A stretch of 62,244 nt of DNA. It comes from JALHST01 sp038316335. Its GTDB lineage: Bacteria; Bacteroidota; Bacteroidia; Flavobacteriales; Flavobacteriaceae. The notes below the pieces were generated by a model that saw nothing but the letters and a program-made list of their open reading frames with translations, did not search any database and was not told the DNA's origin. Shown here piece by piece: positions 28,151-34,473 of this stretch; the stretch's first letter is position 1, and each line of letters starts with the position of its first letter. The position numbers were made by a program, and so were the translations under genes. Location of the stretch: assembly GCA_038316335.1 (NCBI GenBank), contig JBBQAM010000020.1, positions 1 to 62,244 on the forward strand, in the 5' to 3' direction.

Positions 28151-29914
28151 ATGAACTATTCCAGAATTCCCGCGGCCCAATTGATTATACAACATTGTAA
28201 GGCAAAAGGGATAAATAATATCATAATTTCGCCGGGTTCACGTAATGCACCGCTAACCCTTGGTTTCACGGCTGATATTTTTTTCAATTGCTTTAGTATT
28301 GTTGACGAACGTTGTGCTGCATTCTTTGCCTTGGGCATGGCCCAACGATTACAAGTTCCGGTAGCGGTGGTCTGCACTTCGGGAAGTGCCTTGCTGAACT
28401 ACTACCCGGCCATAGCAGAGGCATATTATAGCGATATACCCTTAGTGATTGTCTCTGCCGATAGACCTGGCTATAAGATCGATGTTGGGGATGGACAAAC
28501 AATACGACAAGTAGGTGTTTTTGAGAAACATATCGGATATTCGGCCAACTTAATGCAGGATGTGGCCCATGCTACAAAAAGTGTACGAAAATATGCCCCC
28601 GGAATGCTTGAAGGCAATGGGGTTGAAGCGGCCCAACTAAAAGTTAATAATTACAATAATGACCTGCTTAACAAGGCCTTGACAATTGCTGTGAATGACC
28701 GAATACCCATTCATATCAATGTGCCTTTTGAAGAGCCGTTATATGATGTAACGGAAAATGAGTTGGTCGCCCCGAATTGTGTTTCTGTAGTGAAACCGGG
28801 TGCTGCTTTGATCGAGGACGTTGAAAAATATACCGCAATTTGGAATGACGCCCCGCGAAAAATGATTTTAATAGGAGCCTGCTATCCGAATAGTATCAAT
28901 GCCGGACTATTGAAGTTGCTTGCCAAGGATCCATCAGTGGTCGTCCTTTCAGAAACGACTTCGAATGTGCACGATCCTACTTTTTTCCCAAGCATTGACA
29001 GTATCATTGCCCCGATCGAGAAACTCGAGAATCGCGAAGCCATTTTTCGGGCGTTGCAACCAGATCTTCTGCTAACTATAGGCGGTATGATCGTATCAAA
29101 AAAAATCAAGGCCTTTTTAAGGGAATATACTCCGCGACATCATTGGCATGTTGATGCTAAAAAAGCATTCAATACCTTCTTTTGCTTATCGCATCATTTT
29201 AAAATGGACATCGGATCGTTTATTGATCAAATCTTGCCATTCCGTAAATTGAGCCAAAGTAACTATTATGAAAGTTGGCATCATTTGAAACGTGTTTATG
29301 AAGTAAAACGCAGGGAGTATATCGATAAAATTCCTTTTTCAGATATGTCGGTGTTCTATTACACTTTAAAAAATATTCCAAAAACGTATCAATTGCATTT
29401 GGCAAACAGTTCGGCCATACGCTATGCCCAATTATTTGAGACCGATGAGTCTGTAGAAGTATTCTGCAATCGAGGTACGAGTGGCATCGACGGGAGCACA
29501 TCAACGGCGGTCGGAGCTTCGATATACTGCAAGAGTCCGACACTTTTAATTACTGGGGACCTTAGTTTTCTATATGACAGCAATGGTTTATGGAATAACT
29601 ACATAAGGCCTGATTTTAGGATTATCGTGATCAACAATCAAGGAGGTGGAATTTTTAGGATCCTTCCAGGTAATGACGAAACTACCAATTTTGAAAAGTA
29701 TTTCGAAACAGTACATCAATTAGATGCCGAACAGCTCTGTAAAATGTTCAATTTCGGATATCAAACGGTTTCAAATAGCGAGGAACTGCTTCCAAGACTT
29801 CGAAGTTTCTACCAGGATTCAGAGGTACCACAACTCCTTGAAATTAAGACTCCAAGAGTTATAAATAATAAAATTTTGATGAAGTACTTTGATTTTATAT
29901 CTTCGGATTTTTAA
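28151..29914 (+). CDS. menD: SEPHCHC synthase
   Basis: The start is the ATG at 28151 (MNYSRIPAAQ); a TTG at 28142 is rejected. The 587-residue protein is a thiamine-diphosphate enzyme. ISPGSRNAPLT near residue 30 is the MenD fingerprint, the catalytic Glu region is DERCAAFFALG, and the C-terminal ThDP motif runs from GDLSFLYDSNGLWNN to INNQGGGIFRILP. It joins 2-oxoglutarate to isochorismate, giving the menaquinone intermediate SEPHCHC. Length and motifs are complete. Confidence 0.96.
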   Translation: MNYSRIPAAQLIIQHCKAKGINNIIISPGSRNAPLTLGFTADIFFNCFSIVDERCAAFFALGMAQRLQVPVAVVCTSGSALLNYYPAIAEAYYSDIPLVIVSADRPGYKIDVGDGQTIRQVGVFEKHIGYSANLMQDVAHATKSVRKYAPGMLEGNGVEAAQLKVNNYNNDLLNKALTIAVNDRIPIHINVPFEEPLYDVTENELVAPNCVSVVKPGAALIEDVEKYTAIWNDAPRKMILIGACYPNSINAGLLKLLAKDPSVVVLSETTSNVHDPTFFPSIDSIIAPIEKLENREAIFRALQPDLLLTIGGMIVSKKIKAFLREYTPRHHWHVDAKKAFNTFFCLSHHFKMDIGSFIDQILPFRKLSQSNYYESWHHLKRVYEVKRREYIDKIPFSDMSVFYYTLKNIPKTYQLHLANSSAIRYAQLFETDESVEVFCNRGTSGIDGSTSTAVGASIYCKSPTLLITGDLSFLYDSNGLWNNYIRPDFRIIVINNQGGGIFRILPGNDETTNFEKYFETVHQLDAEQLCKMFNFGYQTVSNSEELLPRLRSFYQDSEVPQLLEIKTPRVINNKILMKYFDFISSDF

Positions 29915-29942
29915 AACCATTAATTATTCAATACAGACTATT

Positions 29943-30284
29943 ATGAGTAAACGAGATGAATTGGTTGCAAAGTATGCCGCAGACATTAAGGACAAATTTG
30001 GTACAAGCGCGGACACCGCACTTTTGACCAAGGTTACTGCTGGTTTAGGCCCTTCTATCTACAATCTGGATGCTTCGAAAGTATCTGGAGGTGATGAAAA
30101 GGAGTTAGAAACCGTAAAGAAAAATTACCTGATCAAAAAATTGGGTTTAAAAGATAGCCCTCAGTTACTAGATGCTATTAAAAGTGTCTTGGATACCTAT
30201 GGCACATCCAATAAAAACAAGCATCGCGCAGTAGTCTATTATATGCTGTGCAAACATTTCAAAAAAGAATCGGTATATAAATAA
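29943..30284 (+). CDS. DUF2853 family protein
   Basis: From the ATG at 29943 the product is 113 residues: MSKRDELVAKYAADIKDKFG, then LKDSPQLLDAIKSVLDTYG and a basic end KHRAVVYYMLCKHFKKE. This matches the small helical DUF2853 family of Bacteroidota and Proteobacteria, whose function is unknown. In Flavobacteria it often sits between menD and the CvfB-like gene, as here. The protein is probably cytosolic. A short terminator-like hairpin follows it. Confidence 0.85.
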   Translation: MSKRDELVAKYAADIKDKFGTSADTALLTKVTAGLGPSIYNLDASKVSGGDEKELETVKKNYLIKKLGLKDSPQLLDAIKSVLDTYGTSNKNKHRAVVYYMLCKHFKKESVYK

Positions 30285-30297
30285 TCGGTATATAAAA
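30268..30297 (+). repeat. Tandem 15-bp duplication across the DUF2853 stop codon
   Basis: AATCGGTATATAAAT at 30268-30282 is repeated as AATCGGTATATAAAA at 30283-30297. The TAA stop straddles the join, so the duplication only lengthens the 3' untranslated region. Confidence 0.9.
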
Positions 30298-30303
30298 AAT
30301 GTT

Positions 30304-30336
30304 AGGCCGTATTCCGTTGGGTTTGCGGCCTTTTTT
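30304..30336 (+). terminator. Intrinsic terminator between DUF2853 and the CvfB-like gene
   Basis: AGGCCG pairs with CGGCCT and is followed by six Ts. It divides the menaquinone run, so the downstream genes may need their own promoter or read-through. Confidence 0.65.
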
Positions 30337-30366
30337 ATATCTGATAATTTAAACTAGTTTTACACC

Positions 30367-31203
30367 ATGATAGCTCTGGGAGAATATAACACGCTCGAAA
30401 TTTTACGCGATACCAGCGTCGGTTTGTTTTTAGGGGATGGCGAAGACAATGAAATACTTCTGCCGAACAAGTACGTTCCTGAACACTATCAAATTGGTGA
30501 TGAATTAGAGGTTTTTTGTTATTTAGATCATGCCGAACGCCCTGTGGCAACCTCATTGGAACCTTTTATTCAAGTAAATGAATTTCAATTATTACAGGTC
30601 GTAGAAGTCAATGAATTTGGGGCTTTTTTAGATTGGGGTTTGGAAAAACATCTACTGGTGCCTTTTAGGGAACAACGAAATAAAATGGTAGAAGGACAAT
30701 GGTATGTGGTATTTTGTTATTTAGACCAGCAGTCTAACCGCCTTGTGGCTTCGAACAAGCTGGATAAGTTTTTGAATAATGATATTCTAACAGTAGGGGA
30801 GGGCGATGTGGTCGAGCTTGTCGTTACACGTCTGACCGATTTAGGTTGGGAAGTAATAATTAACCATAAGCACAAAGGGCTGGTATATGGCAATGAGGTT
30901 TTCAAAAAAATATCGGTGGGCGACACTACCAAGGGAGTTGTCAAGAGAATTCGTGGAGACCATAAAATTGATATTTCGCTGCAACCTTTGGGGTTGAAAA
31001 TTCTTGAGCCAGCGGCAAATAAAATATATGAAACCCTACTATCACATGGGGGATATCTTGGACTGCATGATAAATCCTCTCCAGAGGATATAAAGCAAGA
31101 ACTTCAAATGAGTAAGAAGACTTTTAAAAAGGGCATCGGAACCTTGTACAAGGCTAGAAAAATAGATATAAAAGAAGATGGGATTCATGTGATTCGCGGT
31201 TAA
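30367..31203 (+). CDS. cvfB: CvfB-like S1-domain RNA-binding protein
   Basis: The 278-residue protein has tandem S1-type OB folds: about 5-60, 65-135 (VNEFGAFLDWGLEKHLLVPF) and 145-210 (GWEVIINHKHKGLVYGNEV). A C-terminal winged helix follows (about 220-278, ending KKGIGTLYKARKIDI). This is the CvfB/YitL layout, often mis-titled GntR regulator. CvfB in Staphylococcus binds RNA and affects virulence gene expression; in Flavobacteria the role is unknown. The gene follows the hairpin after DUF2853. Confidence 0.88.
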   Translation: MIALGEYNTLEILRDTSVGLFLGDGEDNEILLPNKYVPEHYQIGDELEVFCYLDHAERPVATSLEPFIQVNEFQLLQVVEVNEFGAFLDWGLEKHLLVPFREQRNKMVEGQWYVVFCYLDQQSNRLVASNKLDKFLNNDILTVGEGDVVELVVTRLTDLGWEVIINHKHKGLVYGNEVFKKISVGDTTKGVVKRIRGDHKIDISLQPLGLKILEPAANKIYETLLSHGGYLGLHDKSSPEDIKQELQMSKKTFKKGIGTLYKARKIDIKEDGIHVIRG

Positions 31204-31370
31204 TGTGTGACCTATTTAAATGAAAATCAATACAATGGGAAAATTATATGCGATTTATGGTCCTTTTGCCGATTAAAATTCTAATTTTGCCACATTCACC
31301 TACGTATTATTGTTAATAATAGGCGTTTTTTTATAACTTTATCGTATCAGACCCCTAAACGTATTATCTC

Positions 31371-31970
31371 ATGCCATTCATCGAAGAAAGTGACTTGCTC
31401 GAGCTCCACAAGGATATAGACAAGGCTCAAATTATTAATGAACGTCTATTAGATCAAATCAAATTCAAGAATAAGGAACTAAAAAAAAGTAAGGTCCAAC
31501 GGAACATACTAGCGGGAATTACCGGTCTTTTTTTAATAGGAACTTTGGCTATTACTTCCTTTACTGCAGGTCTTAGCACTAAAAATGGATTCGAAAAACC
31601 CAGTAATTTATTGGTATCTATCGATAGCCTCGATGTCATAAAGGCACGCATTGATAATCTAAAAGAGCAAAATGAGGAATTAAGCTTGGTAAAGGAGTTT
31701 TACCTGGCCAAGAACTTTTTGGAGAAGGAGAAAGTGTACTCCGTTCAAGTAAAATCTTTTGTTGATAACAATATTACTTTGGCCTCTGAGGCACTTACCA
31801 ATACCATGTTTGTCAAAACAAACCCCTTTTATGCGTATTCACTTGGCAACTTTGAAACCTTGAAGGAAGCACAGATGTTTAGAAAACAGCTTGTCGATAT
31901 CGGTTTTAAAGATGCCTTCGTAGCTTCCTATAAGGAGGGCAAGCGAATTCAAATAGAAGATCCTTATTAG
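31371..31970 (+). CDS. Membrane protein with coiled coil and SPOR-like C-terminus
   Basis: The 199-residue product starts with a cytosolic coiled coil (about 8-45), then one membrane segment (about 48-70, ILAGITGLFLIGTLAITSF), a second coiled coil (about 85-115) and a C-terminal domain. That domain (about 125-195) has the SPOR pattern: VYSVQVKSF, then FYAYSLGNFETLKEAQMFRKQL, then DAFVASYKEGKRI. SPOR domains bind denuded peptidoglycan glycans at division sites. It ends 2 bp before the menA start, in the slot where menB is often found in related clusters. No link to quinones is evident. Confidence 0.6.
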   Translation: MPFIEESDLLELHKDIDKAQIINERLLDQIKFKNKELKKSKVQRNILAGITGLFLIGTLAITSFTAGLSTKNGFEKPSNLLVSIDSLDVIKARIDNLKEQNEELSLVKEFYLAKNFLEKEKVYSVQVKSFVDNNITLASEALTNTMFVKTNPFYAYSLGNFETLKEAQMFRKQLVDIGFKDAFVASYKEGKRIQIEDPY

Positions 31971-31972
31971 TT

Positions 31973-32881
31973 TTGTCAAAAGTCCTTGCGTGGGTTGCTG
32001 CGGCACGATTGCGAACACTACCACTTTCAGTTTCGGGTGTTGTAATAGGTACGGCCTTGGCTAATTTTCATGGTAGTTCAGATTGCATTATATTCATACT
32101 TGCCTTACTTACTACAATTGCATTTCAGGTAACTTCGAATTTCGCCAATGACTATGGCGATGGTGTAAAGGGTACTGATAATGATTTAAGGATAGGCCCC
32201 AAACGGGCATTTCAGAGCAAGCTCCTTTCTGCCAATGAATTGAAGACCGGTATTCTCGGGGCAATTATTATCAGCGGCATCCTGGTCATAGCCGTACTCA
32301 ATGTTTCTTTTGGGATGGAAGACCTTGAATATATCATTTTGTTCGGTTCATTGGGCTTGGTCAGTATCTGGGCTGCGATAAAATATACCGTTGGGAACTC
32401 AGCATATGGATATAAAGGTCTCGGCGATATTTTCGTATTTGTTTTCTTTGGCCTGGTAGCCGTCTTAGGTTCAATGTTTTTATATACCAAAACAATTTTT
32501 TGGACGGCCCTGTTACCTGCCAGCACATGCGGATTATTGAGCACGGGTGTTTTGAATCTGAATAACCTGCGCGATTATGAAACCGATTCAAAGGCCGGTA
32601 AGAATACCCTGGTGGTGAGAATGGGCTTTGAAAATGGTAAAAAATATCATTATTTTTTGTTGGTGAGTGCATTTTTGTGCCTCCTGGCTTTTATGTTGCT
32701 ATCGAACACCGATTGGTACCAGTACGCTGTTTTGATTGCATTTATTCCAATTTTTCTGCATATGGCAAAAGTCAAGCGTACATCAAATGTTGCAGCATTA
32801 GATCCCGAACTTAAAAAATTGGCATTGAGCACTTTTCTTTTGGCTATATTGTTTTATATCTCTTATAATAATTTTTTGTAA
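31973..32881 (+). CDS. menA: 1,4-dihydroxy-2-naphthoate polyprenyltransferase
   Basis: The 302-residue polytopic protein is MenA of the UbiA superfamily. It has AAARLRTLPLSVSGVV at the start, the first Asp-rich motif in SNFANDYGDGVKGTDND near residue 55, and the second in NNLRDYETDSKAGKNT near 195. It prenylates DHNA in the inner membrane to give demethylmenaquinone. The start is TTG at 31973: no in-frame ATG lies nearby and the conserved N-terminus begins there. It is spaced 2 bp from the SPOR-like gene. Confidence 0.95.
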   Translation: MSKVLAWVAAARLRTLPLSVSGVVIGTALANFHGSSDCIIFILALLTTIAFQVTSNFANDYGDGVKGTDNDLRIGPKRAFQSKLLSANELKTGILGAIIISGILVIAVLNVSFGMEDLEYIILFGSLGLVSIWAAIKYTVGNSAYGYKGLGDIFVFVFFGLVAVLGSMFLYTKTIFWTALLPASTCGLLSTGVLNLNNLRDYETDSKAGKNTLVVRMGFENGKKYHYFLLVSAFLCLLAFMLLSNTDWYQYAVLIAFIPIFLHMAKVKRTSNVAALDPELKKLALSTFLLAILFYISYNNFL

Positions 32882-32914
32882 TTTTGACTACTAACCTTCT
32901 AAACCACAACTAAT

Positions 32915-33664
32915 TTGGAACAGCCCATTAGAATTCTTATCGTTGAGGACAATGTCATAATTGCCGATGATATGCAGTCTATGCTTGAGGAGATTGGTTA
33001 TGAAATCGTCGACAATGTAATTGTGTACGAACAAGCCGAGGAAGTTTTAAAGAATCATGAGGTGGATCTTGTTTTGATCGATATCATTCTTGCCTCAGAT
33101 AAGACGGGGATTGATTTAGGGAAACACATTCGCGAAAATTATGACATCCCCTTTATTTTTGTGACCTCCAACTCTGATCGTGCCACCGTAGAAAATGCAA
33201 AAACGGTCAAGCCGAACGGTTATTTAGTGAAACCCTTTGAACAGCAGGATCTTTATACCTCCATTGAAATAGCATTATCTAATTTTATTTATTCCGAAGG
33301 AAAACAGCCTTCGAACTCAAGTGATTTGGATCTTCCCATGTCGAATAGCGTTTTGAAGGATTCGATCTTCGTCAAAAAGCAGCATCTTTATTATCGTATC
33401 CAATTCGAGGATATTCAATTCATTAAAGCAGACAATGTATACCTTGAGGTCAATACGGTCGATAAGAAATTTTTAGTACGTTCCCCTTTGAAAGACTACC
33501 TTGAAAAATTACCTAAGAACAAATTTTACAGGGCCCATAAATCATATATCGTAAATGTCGATCACATTGACGCCATTAATTCAAAGGATATCATGATTAA
33601 TAATAATTTGATACCAATCTCGAAGGAATTTAAGGAGTTTATCATTTCCGCAATGAATTCCTGA
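32915..33664 (+). CDS. LytTR-family response regulator
   Basis: A receiver domain (about 5-120) carries the acidic pair E11-D12, phosphoacceptor D56 (LVLIDIIL) and lysine in GYLVKPF. A LytTR DNA-binding domain fills about 145-245 (FIKADNVYLEVNTVDKKFLV, KNKFYRAHKSYIVN). The only possible start is TTG at 32915, since a stop lies 15 bp upstream and the next ATG is inside the receiver. It is 33 bp after menA. The histidine kinase gene lies 809 bp downstream on the same strand and is its likely partner. It likely binds the repeated sites described in that gap. Confidence 0.92.
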   Translation: MEQPIRILIVEDNVIIADDMQSMLEEIGYEIVDNVIVYEQAEEVLKNHEVDLVLIDIILASDKTGIDLGKHIRENYDIPFIFVTSNSDRATVENAKTVKPNGYLVKPFEQQDLYTSIEIALSNFIYSEGKQPSNSSDLDLPMSNSVLKDSIFVKKQHLYYRIQFEDIQFIKADNVYLEVNTVDKKFLVRSPLKDYLEKLPKNKFYRAHKSYIVNVDHIDAINSKDIMINNNLIPISKEFKEFIISAMNS

Positions 33665-33690
33665 TACTTGATCTTGATACATTATACCAT

Positions 33691-33717
33691 AAAAGGCACC
33701 TCTGAGTGCCTTTTTTT
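33691..33717 (+). terminator. Intrinsic terminator of the response regulator gene
   Basis: AAAAGGCAC pairs with GTGCCTTTT around a 6-nt loop, followed by Ts. It isolates the gap from upstream transcription. Confidence 0.85.
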
Positions 33718-33739
33718 GTTCGCAATCAAAAGAGGTACG

Positions 33740-33806
33740 TTACACAACAACAACTCCCGATTACGCAACACTATTTTTTTCTAACTAATGAATGAACCTA
33801 TATTCG
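33740..33806 (+). promoter_or_regulatory. Predicted LytTR-regulated promoter A
   Basis: Two half-sites, TTACACAACA (33740-33749) and TTACGCAACA (33761-33770), are separated by 11 bp. After exactly 28 bp comes TATATTCG (33799-33806), one mismatch from TAnnTTTG. No TTTG -33 box is seen, as expected if an activator is needed. Centre spacing of 21 bp equals two helical turns, as known for LytTR dimers (9-bp half-sites with 12-bp spacers). Binding by the adjacent regulator is inferred. Confidence 0.65.
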
Positions 33807-33811
33807 CCTTG

Positions 33812-33910
33812 TGATACTTCATCAGTAGGGTCCCAAAAGCGCTTAAAATTTTTTATTTTCATATAGTGTTCTCGTAAAAGAGTCCTGTCGTACATGATAG
33901 GGCTCTTTTT
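33812..33910 (+). ncRNA. Candidate small RNA A (about 100 nt)
   Basis: This stretch begins about 6 nt after the -7 box of promoter A and ends in an intrinsic terminator. In the terminator, AAAAGAGTCCT (33877-33887) pairs with AGGGCTCTTTT (33898-33909), with one G-U pair, followed by T. It contains no credible ORF. A palindromic AAGCGCTT and an AT-rich middle precede the terminator. The 5' end is predicted from the promoter only. A short leader or peptide gene is the alternative. Confidence 0.5.
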
Positions 33911-34117
33911 AGTTGGTGCACACACAGCGGTAGTTTTGGTTCGGTTCGTTCTTGCCTTCAAAATACAACAATAGGGATGTCGCCTTAAATAAACCTTTTT
34001 CACCTCGACTTCGGGTTATTTTATATGGGTCCAATGCAGGTCGGCTAATGGCTATAAGAAAATCCACGAAATGCACTAAAAATCGGATGAAATGCACGCG
34101 AATTGCATGGGCATCGA

Positions 34118-34184
34118 TTTCACAACAAAAATTGGCCATTACACAACAAAGTTCGGCAAGTAGTGAATGTATGCCCTACTTTTG
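34118..34184 (+). promoter_or_regulatory. Predicted LytTR-regulated promoter B
   Basis: Half-sites TTTCACAACA (34118-34127) and TTACACAACA (34139-34148) again have 11 bp between them. After exactly 28 bp comes a perfect -7 box, TACTTTTG (34177-34184). There is no -33 TTTG. The geometry is identical to promoter A. Confidence 0.7.
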
Positions 34185-34189
34185 AATTG

Positions 34190-34267
34190 TCTATATGACA
34201 CCCCAAATCTTATCATTAACATGAGTCGTTTATTAGAAAGCTGTGTAATTCCTGCACAGCTTTTTTT
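34190..34267 (+). ncRNA. Candidate small RNA B (about 78 nt)
   Basis: It starts about 6 nt after the -7 box of promoter B and ends in a terminator. AAAGCTGTG (34238-34246) pairs with CACAGCTTT (34255-34263), followed by a T run. A 52-codon ORF from 34221 would read through the terminator and is not protein-like. RNAs A and B share a CCCAAA block near the 5' side and a loosely similar stretch before the hairpin (CAT..AGT.GTT...AAAG), suggesting they may be related copies. Confidence 0.5.
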
Positions 34268-34387
34268 AAACCTCCTAAGCTTCACGGCAACTACGTGCTT
34301 TGGCTTTTGCTGCCAGCTATTGCAGGAGCGAAACGTATTGTATATAAGTATGACCATAGGCCCATATCAGTTGATATAGTAGGCCCG

Positions 34388-34453
34388 TTACGCCAAGCAA
34401 TGGTTTGGTTTACAACAAAAATTTAGCAAAACCGTTTGATAATGGTAATTTTG
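34388..34453 (+). promoter_or_regulatory. Predicted LytTR-regulated promoter C for the histidine kinase
   Basis: A weaker half-site TTACGCCAAG (34388-34397) and GTTTACAACA (34408-34417) precede, again by exactly 28 bp, a perfect -7 box TAATTTTG (34446-34453). Transcription would start near 34460, 14 nt before the kinase ATG. This suggests autoregulation of the system. Confidence 0.6.
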
Positions 34454-34473
34454 GTTTTGTGCGATCGTATACT

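Larger units (their letters stand above)
33665..34473. other. 809-bp non-coding gap with tandem regulatory units
   Basis: This is the longest gene-free stretch in the window, lying between the response regulator and histidine kinase genes. Going left to right it holds a terminator, promoter A with candidate RNA A, about 200 bp without recognised features, promoter B with candidate RNA B, about 120 bp including a GGCC-ATATCA hairpin near 34349-34376, and promoter C. ORFs on either strand are short, overlap the terminators and lack protein-like composition. Confidence 0.8.

Noticed and set aside
33785..34139. Minus-strand ORFs of 72 and 76 codons in the same gap
   Set aside because: They run antisense across terminators with no promoter or conserved protein motif; best seen as chance frames in non-coding DNA.
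34167..34379. 70-codon plus-strand ORF in the gap before the kinase gene
   Set aside because: It overlaps promoter B and runs through the terminator of candidate RNA B; its composition is not protein-like and it lacks a leader.
34405..34473. Longer histidine kinase reading from TTG at 34405
   Set aside because: It would begin inside regulatory site C and upstream of its -7 box; the ATG at 34474 starts a proper signal-like segment.
33665..34473. CRISPR array in the repeat-bearing gap
   Set aside because: The repeats are 10 bp, occur in pairs tied to promoters, and show no regular repeat-spacer series; no cas gene is present.
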